Counted from the stretch's first letter, positions 11,232 through 20,339 are shown. The stretch is 64,000 nucleotides of DNA from Chaetoderma sp. LZ-2023a (GCA_034401795.1 CM067370.1:105627387-105691386), one strand, 5' to 3'. Made by a program: numbers and translations. Notes: generated by a model not told the origin, from the letters alone.

Positions 11232-12175
11232 TCACCTAGGCACTCCATGCTGGGGTGCCAGGTAGTACAGCATAGGCTGCGCCTCCGCCTCCACATACCT
11301 GTCAAGCCTGTGAACATCTATCGACCGGTTAGGATCTGTTGCACGCCGTCGACCACCTTCCAGCTCACCAGGCTCATACAGGTACCAAACCAGAGCATCA
11401 GGGGGTAGGCACTGCTCTCCCTTGTTCGCTCCTCTAAAGCTTTGACAAGCAGAGTGTGTGATAGCCTCTACCGGCTTCTTCCCGATTAGCCTAGTAACCT
11501 CAGCATTGGATCTCTCCACCACAGCAGGCAGCCCTCTCACCCATACTCTAGAACATTCACTCGGTGCGGCCATTTCCTGGGCGTATTGGTGTGGGAACAG
11601 TCTCTCTGCCAGTGTCTGATTCCACCACTCAACGATACCTTGGGCACGGTGATTCCCTACCTCGCCTCACCTAACTACCACACTGTGTTTCCGCATGAGG
11701 GCTGCAGTCTCCCCTATGAACTCCTTACCCTCATCCACCTGCAACAATTCCGGCCACTGGAGGGGATTTTCTGAAGCCTCGTAGACACCCTGGAATGCCT
11801 GGGCCACCTGGCCAGCTGACTTGTCTGTGAGCGGTACTGCCACCTTGTACCTGCTGGCAACATCGACGATGGTGAGGCATATTTGTAGGTCTTATGACCA
11901 ACCGAGTCGTGTGGAAGGAATAGAACATCTGCCTGGTGAACTCTGTTCGGGACCGTTTCCTTGAAATGGGCATGCCTGATGTGCCGTGGATAAGGTCTGT
12001 ATATCTGCCACATCATCTGGTGGCTGAGCCACTGGCTAACTGTCTCCAATGTGAAGTTGTGGCCCTTGTGAGGGGCCTCACGGTAATATCCACCAAGCTG
12101 ATAGTAGAGTTCCTCAAGAAAGACGATTGACAAACTCCCGGATTTCATCACTGACGTCCACTCCTGTCCTGTCAC
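11232..12175 (-). pseudogene. Polinton retroviral-type (rve) integrase, broken
   Basis: The minus strand encodes an rve-family integrase that would insert the element. The N-terminal half (12,175 to about 11,885) has HKGHNFTLETVSQWL and VHQADVLFLPHD. After a one-base frame change near 11,885 the core continues with VDEGKEFIGE, an in-frame TGA at 11,667-11,669, then GIVEWWNQTLAERLF. The C-terminal ORF (11,573-11,232) has RLIGKKPVEAI and RSIDVHRLDRYVEAE. The acidic D, D, E positions are all visible, but the frame is broken twice. Its start overlaps the 3' end of the neighbouring small gene. Convergent with the PolB remnant, 20 bp away. Confidence 0.8.
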
Positions 12176-12359
12176 GCATGGCCTGGGTGAACTCTAAACA
12201 GATGAACAGACGGCCGTCATTCATTTGACCATCACTGAAGACCTCCTCAAAGACCTCCATACACTGGCGTCTAATCTCTGCTGGATCCTCACTGAACAAT
12301 AGTTTATCGACCAACCCTTGGAAGTTAAGGGCCTTGACCATGTCGTACAGGGATGCCAT
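12114..12359 (-). CDS. Small Polinton protein, 81 aa
   Basis: An intact frame starts at the minus ATG at 12,359: MASLYDMVKALNFQGLVDKL, then a charged helical stretch ending IREFVNRLS. I do not recognise the family; no signal, zinc site or membrane segment is seen. This start is chosen because TTTAAG-(7 nt)-TATATA sits directly upstream (12,363-12,381), the same two-part motif as at eight other starts in this element. An upstream ATG at 12,431 would place the motif inside the coding sequence. It overlaps the integrase N-terminus by about 60 bp. Confidence 0.55.
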   Translation of the reverse strand: MASLYDMVKALNFQGLVDKLLFSEDPAEIRRQCMEVFEEVFSDGQMNDGRLFICLEFTQAMRDRTGVDVSDEIREFVNRLS

Positions 12360-12361
12360 CC

Positions 12362-12793
12362 TTATATAGTACGGCTTAAATGTTCGGTGGACCAGATGGC
12401 CGCGATTGCTATGGCAACGTACGGTAGCCAAGGGCCTGCAACTCCGAAGAACGTACCTACTCCTGAGGCGATGGCTGGTATGGCTTCAGAAATCATCTCC
12501 ACCCCATGGAGAGCATTGTTGGTGATCTTGCGGACTGTCTCGCCAGCCTTCATTGTGAACAGAGCGATCAGAGCCCCAACTGCCGCCAGCGGACTGATAG
12601 AACCTTTTACGTAAGTGCGATAGATTCCTTTGACTCTGTGTACTAGCTTGCGGGGCGTAGTCTCCGCTACATCATCATACTCACCCGCAGTTTCAGCTAC
12701 ATCGTAGTCGTCCGCACCATCCTCCTCATCATAGTCCTCCTCATAGTCCTCGTCATCTATATCCTCGACTGGATCAGCCTCTGGTTCATACAT
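12362..12793 (-). CDS. Acidic-tail membrane protein, Polinton accessory, 143 aa
   Basis: An intact minus-strand frame. Residues 1-45 are extremely acidic with repeated DEDYEED and DVAET words. Residues about 65-82 (ISPLAAVGALIALFTM) and about 105-133 (AIPAIASGVGTFFGVAGPWL and AIAAIW) are hydrophobic, suggesting two membrane or virion-associated segments. No enzyme motif. The promoter motif TTTAAA-(6 nt)-TATATA lies at 12,821-12,838; its TTTAAA is shared with the divergent gene at 12,853. The stop is close to the next gene's start on the same strand. A virion or membrane-penetration role would be a guess. Confidence 0.55.
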   Translation of the reverse strand: MYEPEADPVEDIDDEDYEEDYDEEDGADDYDVAETAGEYDDVAETTPRKLVHRVKGIYRTYVKGSISPLAAVGALIALFTMKAGETVRKITNNALHGVEMISEAIPAIASGVGTFFGVAGPWLPYVAIAIAAIWSTEHLSRTI

Positions 12794-12820
12794 CGCTCTG
12801 GGGATCCGTCGCTGGTGCAG

Positions 12821-12852
12821 TTATATAGCAGCTTTAAACTGTAGTCTATAGC
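12821..12852. promoter_or_regulatory. Shared bidirectional promoter between two Polinton genes
   Basis: The palindrome TTTAAA at 12,833-12,838 is followed on the minus side by TATATA (12,822-12,827) toward the ATG at 12,793, and on the plus side by CTATAG (12,845-12,850) directly before the ATG at 12,853. One TTTAAA thus fits the two-part motif for both genes. Confidence 0.55.
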
Positions 12853-13232
12853 ATGGCTTCCGTAATCTTGAATGCGGGCGTGTTTGCCTTAGCGAACCGG
12901 GGACTCAGCTTCATTGACAAGAAGGCAGCCGAGGTCGAGCATGAGCGTCATAACCAGGCGATGGAGAAGTTGTCTAAGGAGAAGTTTGAGTACAGCAAAG
13001 CACTTGAGCATATGTGCCAGAGGGAGGCACACGACGACAACTCCGAGCTCAGGCTAACCAGAGCCTCAAAGAGGCAGATGAGAGTCTAGATGAGTACTAC
13101 GAGGCTTTAAGGATATCTGAGCCAATGCTCGACTATGAAGCATCAACAGGTCAGAAGACAGCAGAGCTTATAGTAGTGGTGGCAGCGGCAGCGGTGACGA
13201 CAGAAGTCATGCTCTTCGCACGCTCAAGCTGA
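12853..13232 (+). pseudogene. Polinton helical protein, frameshifted
   Basis: The plus-strand ATG at 12,853 opens ASVILNAGVFALANRGLSF, then a charged helical stretch (EHERHNQAMEKLSKEKFEYS). A one-base frame change near 13,020-13,050 moves the continuation to the frame encoding QANQSLKEADESLDEYYEAL, which runs to 13,232 and ends in an Ala/Val-rich segment. Heptad-like spacing suggests a coiled coil. Its 3' end overlaps the 3' end of the opposing gene at 13,151. Function not recognised. Confidence 0.5.
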
Positions 13233-14278
13233 ATACCTGATGTGTTCAACATGCATACCTTAGCATAGCCAAAGTAAAGTACCGTCACACCTAATGAGCG
13301 AGTCCCAGCTATGAGGGTTCCGATGTTGAAGCTGAGTCCGTTGCCCTGATTAGGTGGGATGTCCCTGTACCCGAGGTGGTGACGGCCCTCGAGTTCGTCG
13401 CTTCCACTGGTTAGACGCAGAAGTGCATATGACTTAGTTTTCTGTTTGCAGAGTTGGCAATCAGCCAGCTCGCATACCTCACCAAGAACAATGGTCCCAG
13501 CAACCACAAGCTTGAAGTCGTCTAGCTTATCCACCTGCTAGATGGCTCCTTCCTTCTGAACCAGGACCGCAACAGCGACACAGTCCAATGCACCACGATG
13601 CAATGTCAGCTCTACCCGTTGGTTAGCTGTGGCTTGTGCCTGTTGGTGTTCTCGCTCCACATGCATGATCCGCAGTTTGGAACCCGTTTGCTTCAGCTCC
13701 TGGTCATTCTCGTCATGCTAGACATGAAGTCTTGGAGCATTCATCGTCGCATCTGCGAGCTACTCAGTGTACACCCGGAGGAACAGCCTATCCTGCATGA
13801 CAGCCGGATTCACGTGTGTGTTCTCGAGGAGGGTTAGGAATGGAACTGCCACAGGCTTCTGGACACATGCCCGTAGTTCGAATTCCGTGAACCCCTCATT
13901 GTACCCCACAGCGTAGTACCACTTTCCCTTCGCATGGAAGGTTGGGCCACGAGCCAGCAGACCTAGGACTTGGTACTCGTCGTTCACATAGGTGGTGTCC
14001 ATGGTGTTGTTGCTCTGCACGATCTCCCACCTGTTCAGAAACTGTGGGAGCTCTACCGTCTGTTCTGTTGTGCTCTGAAGCTTGAACTCGTGTGTCATGC
14101 TCTTGATCTCGTGGATCTGTGCTGAGATTGCAAAGTCAATGAACTTCCCAGCAGCGGACAACGGGTTCTTATCGTGTATACTGGGTCAAATGACCATCAG
14201 GCAGTCCTTCCGTGGATCAGTGCGGTGGGATGCCGCGGGTTCAATGGCCCCATCTGGATGTTGCACATACTGCAGCAT
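13151..14278 (-). pseudogene. Candidate Polinton structural protein, 375 codons with four in-frame stops
   Basis: A single minus-strand frame runs from the ATG at 14,278 to the stop at 13,151 without any frame change, but it is interrupted by TGA (14,186-14,188) and TAG (13,760-13,762, 13,718-13,720, 13,538-13,540). Readable words include AAGKFIDFAISAQIHEIKSM, ELRACVQKPVAVPFLTLLEN, and near the end SFNIGTLIAGTRSLGVTVLY. Length and beta-rich character would fit a minor capsid (penton-type) protein of Polintons, but I cannot align it, so this is low-confidence inference. The start is supported by GTTTAAC-(6 nt)-TATATA at 14,293-14,310. Confidence 0.5.
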
Positions 14279-14453
14279 GTTTAAGGTATGGGTATATAGA
14301 GGGGTTAAACGACTGCCATCTTTGGTAAAGTTCTCCAACAGATTGTCTATAGGCAGCAGGACAAGTCGCCACGACAGTCAGCACGACAGCCACGGCGTGC
14401 ACTGTCCCATTGTGACATGGTCCAAGCACTGCTTCGTGACATCAAAATTATCC

Positions 14454-15178
14454 ATGAGTGAGCCAAGGTCACACCTCCGTCTGATGCGGAGATACTTGCC
14501 GCCATAGAGGAAGGAGCGCCAGCTCATGGTACAAAAGAACTCATGACTCGGATACTCTACCGGAAGTTTGACAGCACCCAGGGCAGGACACTCGACCTAC
14601 CTCCTGTGGCCCAAACCAGCAGTCCTGTTATTCTAGCTCTCCAAAGGGCGAGGGTCGATCCCAAAGATCTACTAACGGTCGGGAAGTGGGCTGCCATATT
14701 TGGCCTCCATAGCCAGGAAGAGCTGGATAGCCTCCAGTCTGGAGGAAATAACTACTTCAGGGAGGAGGTCAGTGCCGCTGTAGCGGAGAGCCATGACACC
14801 GGTCATGCAGAAGGTACTCAAGAGGGGTTCACTGTTGGCTGCAAGCAGGCTGTTGAGCACATCTTCAACGAAGAAGGGCGCAGAAGATTGGCTAGTGATC
14901 TGGCAGCATTTCTGAAATTCCCAGAAAACTACCAGGCCTACCTCATCAAATCCACTCACAAGTCAGATGCTCGTCACGCATGGACAAAGTGGATCTTCCG
15001 AGAGATGTTCCAGAAGAAGAGAGCCCTAGACTCTGACCCTCAGTGGGTAGAGTTTAAGCGATAGGCTTCTGACGAAACTGACGAAGTTCCTCAAGCTTCT
15101 GATGAAGTTCCTCGAGCTTCTGACGAAGGTCCTCAAGCATCTGACGAAGTAGCAGAGACCGCGGACGAAGTAGCGTAG
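14454..15178 (+). pseudogene. Polinton protein with acidic repeat tail
   Basis: The plus-strand ATG at 14,454 changes frame within about 15 bases, then runs open as VTPPSDAEILAAIEEGAPAH, MTRILYRKFDSTQGRTLDL and so on to a TAG at 15,062-15,064. The same frame continues beyond that TAG through a repeated ASDEVPQ / ASDEGPQ / ASDEVAE tail to a TAG at 15,176. The tail is thus part of the original frame. The family is not recognised. Transcription is divergent from the 14,278 gene; no TTTAA/TATA motif was found before this start. Confidence 0.5.
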
Positions 15179-15255
15179 ACCGCACAGCCTTCTGATGAAT
15201 TAAAAAAATGTTGCGGCAGCTGCGACAGTCTGTCAGCGATGACGTGTAGAGCAGG

Positions 15256-15852
15256 CTAGTTCCTGGCTGGATTCAGTTTGTAGGTGATGGTCTGCACATT
15301 TTCCAGAGATGGCTTGAAGTGTGACACCTCACCTGTCTCCTTGTTGCAGAAAATGAAGCGGTACAGCTCAGCTGCCCTCTGTACACCTGCGATAAAGTCC
15401 TCTTTGGTCTCCTTGAGGGTTAGGCTGTCGTATATGGTCTCGAGCAGGGCACGTCCACACTTGGAGCTGAAGTATAGCAACTGGGCATTGTGGCGGATGT
15501 CCGGTGAGATCTCGCGGGTGTACTTCTGAAAGAGGATGAAGACAGTTATCTTTGTGTGCCGGATGCGCCTGGTGATGTTGCTGAGGTAGGTGACTGTCTT
15601 CTGGTCAATTGCAGGGTCATCGATAACTAGAACAAGTGGTTCTGTCAGTCGGGCTGCCAGCAGCTTCTCCATCAGTGCTTGCAGGTTCTGCGTCTTGGTG
15701 ATTGGGCCACTGTACCATTGATCATTACTGTCAACTGCCTCAGCGGCGGAGTCAGACACCAGAAGGATGTATTGAGAGTGTAGATGTTCGGCCAGGAGAG
15801 CCCGCAGCAAGATGTTTTTCCTGTGTCCTGACAGGGCAATGATCAGTACCAT
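15256..15852 (-). CDS. Packaging-type (A32/FtsK-HerA-like) ATPase, Walker A degraded
   Basis: Intact 198-aa minus-strand frame. VLIIALSGHRKNILLRALL is at the place of a P-loop but lacks the GK[S/T] core. LVLVIDDPAID at about residue 75 is a Walker B with paired acidic residues. TVFILFQKYTREISPDIRHN at about residues 102-121 resembles the downstream region of Polinton/poxvirus A32-type genome-packaging ATPases. Known family members drive DNA into capsids. The gene follows 5 bp after the stop of the 16,653 gene and has no motif of its own, suggesting co-transcription. The P-loop damage suggests loss of ATPase activity. Confidence 0.65.
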   Translation of the reverse strand: MVLIIALSGHRKNILLRALLAEHLHSQYILLVSDSAAEAVDSNDQWYSGPITKTQNLQALMEKLLAARLTEPLVLVIDDPAIDQKTVTYLSNITRRIRHTKITVFILFQKYTREISPDIRHNAQLLYFSSKCGRALLETIYDSLTLKETKEDFIAGVQRAAELYRFIFCNKETGEVSHFKPSLENVQTITYKLNPARN

Positions 15853-15857
15853 ATGGC

Positions 15858-16653
15858 CTACTGTCGAATGGTACAGACATGCATGCGGAGGATGGTTAGC
15901 ACTTGGTCGACGGTAGCCTCGTCTATATATGGGAGACTAAACGGCAGTACTTCCTGCACCAGCTCTTTCGCCTGCAGAGTGGAGAATCCTGCACCTCCGG
16001 CGGATATGAAGGATGTGATGGGGGCGTCAAGCATGAAATCCCAGCCGCAGCTGAGAAGATAGTGTAGAGGGCCTGTGTCAGCACCCACAGTGTCTAGTAC
16101 ATCCAGTATCTGTATGATACATGCAAAGCCATGACCATCCTGTGGGCTTACGCGGCAAATTGAAGAGCCCTGACCCCATCACCTCTGGTAGCCGAAGGCT
16201 GTCGACAGCACCTGCACCTGTTTGGCCGTCGACAGTGATACTGTTCAGGCTGAGGGTGCCTCTCTTGAGATTCCTTCCATCCTGGATGAATGTGCTCCGT
16301 GGTCTCAGGAGATCCTTAACCAGGTCCTGTGCATAGGACTCAGCCATAACCTTGATGGCCCCAGCCTCATCGACTCCGAGCATACCTCGCATTGTCGCCC
16401 TCTCCTTGATGCCCATCCCCTTGTATACAGTCTTGGCCTTGTTAATCGCTGATTGTCCTACTGTATCAGGGATCCCGATGAGATCTCGGGCTGGGATGGT
16501 ACCTCGGATCTCCCGCGGGTCTCCCTTCTCATCTAAGGCTAGGAAGGAGATAGGGGCAACAATGTCCTCTGAACCGAGGCGTGCCTCGCCCAAGTGAGCA
16601 AGATCGCCTAGCTCTTTGCTTTCTAGGTCTGTGAGTGACAGAGTCATAGTCAT
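15858..16653 (-). pseudogene. Conserved-looking Polinton protein, one frameshift
   Basis: Two minus-strand ORFs (16,653-16,078 and 16,088-15,858) make one protein of about 264 codons with a frame change near 16,145. Words: TDLESKELGDLAHLGEARLG, AINKAKTVYKGMGIKERATM, SLNSITVDGQTGAGAVDSLR, then CGWDFMLDAPITSFISAGGA. It is Gly/Ala-rich with no catalytic motif I can name. It is directly upstream of the ATPase on the same strand. The start is supported by TTTAAG-(8 nt)-TATATG at 16,653-16,670; because TATA nearly touches this ATG, the ATG at 16,647 may be used instead. Confidence 0.5.
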
Positions 16654-16677
16654 ATACAGACGGCTTAAACCTACTAG

Positions 16678-16899
16678 TCATACCCCCCAGTGAAATAGTT
16701 GGGCATAGGAGGACAACGCAGTCGGCCAAGGGAATAGGTAGCAGTGCTCACGGTACTGGCCCTCTCTGCAGGGGCATGCCTTGTGGGGGGTCTGCCATTC
16801 CCGGGCATTGGCACCCCTCAGTTCGCATGCTCGACTATGGGCCACACACCGCCCTCCGGCATGCCATACATCATATGCTGCAGGGGTCTCATGATCCAT
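16678..16899 (-). CDS. Small Cys/His-rich protein, 73 aa
   Basis: An intact minus-strand frame with six Cys and five His, including CVAHSRAC and CPCREGQYREHC, which could bind zinc or form disulfides. No named family. A CTTAACCCCTC word followed by GAATAG lies at 16,906-16,924, a weak version of the two-part promoter, sharing the TTAACCCCTC core with the 14,278 gene. The small size makes this uncertain. Confidence 0.4.
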   Translation of the reverse strand: MDHETPAAYDVWHAGGRCVAHSRACELRGANAREWQTPHKACPCREGQYREHCYLFPWPTALSSYAQLFHWGV

Positions 16900-16918
16900 C
16901 TCTCACTATTCAGAGGGG

Positions 16919-17301
16919 TTAAGCATAGGCGACGATGATCTCAGCCATTGCACTCGTTGCTAGCCCTAGAACCGCGGCCTCCATTAGTGTAACACATTCA
17001 CCCATGATCTTGGCGGCAACAGTGTAGGATGCACCACTGAGGGCGATCTTTGGGATGGGGTGAGTTATTCCGAGACAGTTCCCGGCCACCCCACTCACCA
17101 CTGTAGTGAGGACAGCCGCAGTGGTGCCAGGAAGAACCTCACTTCCCCCTGTCATCTTCACCATGGCCACATTCGCCACCACGTTACTGGCGACATGGAC
17201 TGCCAGAGGTTTGGCTTTGGTCAGTAACTTCTGTTCTCCACCTTCTGAAGACTCGCCTGGGTCTCAGGCAGTTGCTTCGCGATCTGTACCATTGACGTCA
17301 T
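16919..17301 (-). pseudogene. Hydrophobic Gly/Ala/Val-rich Polinton protein, frameshifted
   Basis: The ATG at 17,301 starts TSMVQIAKQLPETQASLQKV; a frame change near 17,230 leads into the ORF ending at 16,919, which reads VANVAMVKMTGGSEVLPG, then AAVLTTVVSGVAGNCLGI, and ends in a hydrophobic VLGLATSAMAEIIVAYA. Two membrane-type segments are likely. GTTTAAC-(8 nt)-TATAC precedes the start at 17,317-17,334. Divergent from the 17,443 gene with a 141-bp gap. Function unknown. Confidence 0.5.
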
Positions 17302-17442
17302 TGTTTAAGCACTGAGTATACAATACGGTTAAACGTCTGCACCCCCTGTCGAGAGAGCTAAGAAGATCTTCCCAGTCTGCGTCTGCCAGGTGGCCAGGTT
17401 GGTACTCAGGAATATTTATCTCTCTATTGAGACATCTTAAGC

Positions 17443-17940
17443 ATGTCCGGGCTCACGCTATGTGAGAAGTACTATGATGTCTTCCGGAGGGAGTTGAAGG
17501 ACTACAAGAAGAAGACACCTGATGAGCTCGCTCAGCTCTCCGGTGCTGAGCTGACAGAGGAGCTGACAGCTGTGAAGCTCTATCTAGGATTTGGCAAGGG
17601 ACAGATCTGCTTCCTCGAATACCTTATCATGGGTGGGAGTATCGTCGAGCAGCTCCTGTGAGCTAAAGGTTTCTCCAAGAATCGGGAGTATCTGTCAGAT
17701 GTGTCCCAGCAGTTGCAGACCGCCATGGCCTCACCGGACTCAGAGCTGAACAAGGCTTTGTGATACTACAAGCTGGAAAAAGGATGCACTGCCGAACCCT
17801 CCAGCCCTTGGATGTGCATGTTGGCAGCGGGTATAGGGGCTGTAGGGCATGCCAAGCTGGTTCAGTGGCTCACCGTGGTTCCGACTGCTACTGTAGAGAG
17901 TCAGGATAGTCTTATAGCTGATTTGCTAGCGGCGGAGTAG
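17443..17940 (+). pseudogene. Helical Polinton protein with two in-frame TGA
   Basis: The plus-strand frame from the ATG at 17,443 to the TAG at 17,938 is uninterrupted except for TGA at 17,659-17,661 and 17,761-17,763. It starts SGLTLCEKYYDVFRRELKDY, continues with charged helices, and after the second stop has EKGCTAEPSSPWMCMLAAG and a hydrophobic-leaning tail. No motif I recognise. CTTAAG lies just before the start but without TATA. Its 3' end overlaps the opposing gene's 3' end at 17,912. Confidence 0.45.
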
Positions 17941-19214
17941 GCTGATCCCGAGCGCCATGATAGCTAGGCCTGACACCACACATAGAGCTGCCATGGGAAG
18001 CGGTGTCGTGTCGACCAGCTGCAGTGTCAGGGTGCCTGGAGCTGGCGTGTCGACTGGCTGCAGTGTCAGGGTCGGAAAGCGTGTATGGCTTTTCTCTACG
18101 CGTTTGTGCGTTGATGGCAGTGTTGAAGCCGAAGTGGACACCGGGGGAACTCCCCTCGACTATCATGTTGTCAAAGCCCCTGACTTGTAGGTCCTCGATG
18201 TTCACGATCATGTTACCCGGAATCAACCGTAGGTGTGGTGAAATAGCAAAGTCATGTTTGCGACGGGCCTTCTGCAACCCCTGCTGGAACTGAACAATAA
18301 GACTACTGGGGTCTGCCACGATGATCATATCCTCAACGAGACTGATGAACATGGCCTGGACCTCTGCGCTGCTGACACCATCTATGGAATGACGCAGCTT
18401 GGTCTGTGCTGTAAGGAGGCAGTAGAACAGTGCTTCCAGGGACTGGTTGATCCGAATGATCCCTGCTGGTGTGAGGCTTGAGGTGGTGTGTGGGACAAAG
18501 TACTTCCACACATCTGGATAGTCCTGCCGCAAGCCAGTGATGTGCATATTTTGCACCAGCGCTCCAGGGTCGGAGTCTGGATCGAACAAGAATGTCACTG
18601 TCTTCCAACGGCCTATGCGTCGGGGGGGGGGGGGGGGGGGGTGGGGGGGTGGTTCAATAAGGGAATCCTGAGTAGTCACGTCTCGGGTCACCGTACATAA
18701 CCCCTAGACCGCTGTTGTCACCACCATGCCAGCGATAGTCTGGGTGAGCGCTGAACTCTCTCTGTAGTCTGCTGGCCGCTGAGACGCTATGACTGTTGAG
18801 CTGTGGGTCGAAGGGATTTGTATCAGGGAGGCTTGTACCCAGCTCCATGAATCTGAGACAGCTGGCGATGAGCACAGCTTCAGCAGTACCAGAATAGGAG
18901 TGAAGCAGGGTGGAGCTTACTCTACATCCTGCCGTTGCACACAACACGGTAAAGTTCAGCTGCTGATTCCAGTTTGAGAGGCTTGGAGCAGCCATCCAAG
19001 TATGAGCTTGCTTCACATCCTTGATGGTGATGGGGCGGTTCGTCAGCGGTCGTGGGTTGATGGAGAAGCTGGTTCGGGACCGTCCATCCACTATGATAGA
19101 GAATAGGGTTAGCTCTGGTATATCATCCAGTAGGCCTCTCAGGCCAGTCAAGGGTGTACCCAGGAGGGGCGGTTGACTCTGGATGACTGTCGTGAGGTTC
19201 AGTGTGAAGGCCAT
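17912..19214 (-). pseudogene. Candidate Polinton capsid-type protein interrupted by poly-G tract
   Basis: The minus-strand ATG at 19,214 begins AFTLNLTTVIQSQPPLLGTP; the ORF reaches 18,654. Across a run of 20 G at 18,622-18,641 (C on the coding strand) the frame is lost and resumes as RIGRWKTVTFLFDPDSDPGA to about 18,110. The end is in doubt: one frame gives an Arg/His/Ser-rich tail, another gives LQLVDTTPLPMAALCVVSG followed by a membrane-type LAIMALGISLLRR ending at 17,926. About 430 codons in all, the largest Polinton frame here, so a capsid role is plausible but not shown. CTTTAAG-(9 nt)-TATAG lies at 19,215-19,234. Confidence 0.5.
18622..18649. repeat. Poly-G homopolymer tract
   Basis: Twenty G (18,622-18,641), one T, then seven G. 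It lies within coding sequence of the adjacent Polinton gene and coincides with the loss of frame. Such tracts are slippage-prone and can also be assembly artefacts. Confidence 0.85.
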
Positions 19215-19302
19215 CTATACTGGTGTTCTTAAAGCTACTGCAGCACACTATTTGTAGTCGTCTCGACTCCAGAGACCAGCGAGGCGACCTTGCCATAACA
19301 TC

Positions 19303-19826
19303 TCATTTGCTGTTGTTTTGCTGTCGCACTTTAGGTTTCTCTGTGCGGTACAGGGCTTGGACCTTCAATATATGCTGGTACTCTTCATCGGTGACCTGGC
19401 CATCCTCGGGAGACTCGTCGATAGTCCGTAGCATACTCTGTGCCAGTGCCACGTACTTAGCATGCTTCTCCAGCCTCCTTGTGATCTGCCGCTGCCCCAC
19501 CCCCAAGCCTGTGGCCAAGACAGTGGTGGCTAGTGTCACGCCACCCAGCGGGATGGCGACGATGGCCCCCACCCCTGTAGCGAGAGTGGCCACAGCTGCC
19601 ACCCCAGCACTGGCTCCAATCACACCTGCAGCAGTGGTTGTAGGCGCAAGGACATTGTAGGATGTCTTATATCGCCTGCGCGTTCTGCTGTACTTTTCTG
19701 CCTTATGGACGAGATTCTGTCTGATGGTATCTATCTGCTGGAGTCGCCAGCCATGTACTGTACCCCCTCGTCACCAGTCATGGAGGGGTATATTTCTGGT
19801 TGCTTCCGCCACTCTGATTTTGCCAT
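19303..19826 (-). pseudogene. Polinton protein with hydrophobic central hairpin, frameshifted
   Basis: The ATG at 19,826 starts AKSEWRKQPEIYPSMTGDEG; a frame change near 19,740 leads to IDTIRQNLVHKAEKYSRTR and then a long Gly/Ala/Val-rich hydrophobic segment (GVIGASAGVAAVATLATGVG, VAIPLGGVTLATTVLATG), followed by a basic end (RQITRRLEKHAKY). The hydrophobic hairpin resembles membrane-active capsid accessory proteins, but this is only analogy. GTTTAAT-(8 nt)-TATATT immediately precedes the start (19,827-19,846). Confidence 0.5.
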
Positions 19827-19864
19827 AATATACCTGGAGATTAAACCTGCATCACCTGCAGAAT

Positions 19865-20336
19865 CTACTCATGAGTCCTAGTAGGGTACATTTTGGAGAG
19901 CCTGGTGAACCGTGTCAGCTTGCTGGTTTCGAGACAGAGGTCTCTTAGACAGAGGTCATCCAGCACTATGTCGGGTGCCAGTAGCTTTCTGAGACGTGAC
20001 ATCTGGAACTTCACCTTATCCCCAAGATAGTAGGCCCGCCGCTGGATGGCTTCCTTGGTCTTACATTTCTGCGCCATCAGGCTCATCCTCATCTGAGAAG
20101 ACACCTGGCTCATCCTCGTCTGTGAAGACATCTGGCTCATCATCGTCTGTCAGGACTCCTGCGTCCCACTTACTCTCCTCCAAGAGGGCCTGCCAGTATC
20201 GGATATTTTCACTGTTCCTTCGCCTCCTTGCAAGGCTCGCGTTCTGTTGATACCAGTTCTCCCGCTGTAGTCGCTCTCCTTCTTGTTGCAGTGCGAGCCT
20301 CTGTTCATTTAAGGCCTTTATCTGTGCAACGGTCAT
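19865..20336 (-). pseudogene. Polinton protein: coiled coil plus acidic repeats, frameshifted
   Basis: The ATG at 20,336 starts TVAQIKALNEQRLALQQEGE, a Gln/Glu-rich coiled-coil-like segment, followed by four acidic repeats (DDDEPDVFT, DEDEPGVFS, DEDEPDGAE). Near 20,070 the frame changes to KEAIQRRAYYLGDKVKFQM and continues to 19,865. Not recognised. A TTAAC-A-TATATG word lies about 100 bp upstream (20,434-20,447), less well placed than at the other genes. Confidence 0.45.
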
Positions 20337-20339
20337 GAA

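Noticed and set aside
13151..17940. Alternative genetic code or stop read-through in Polinton genes
   Set aside because: Both TGA and TAG occur inside frames, the same codons also end neighbouring frames, and frameshifts accompany them; decay by C-to-T change explains them more simply.
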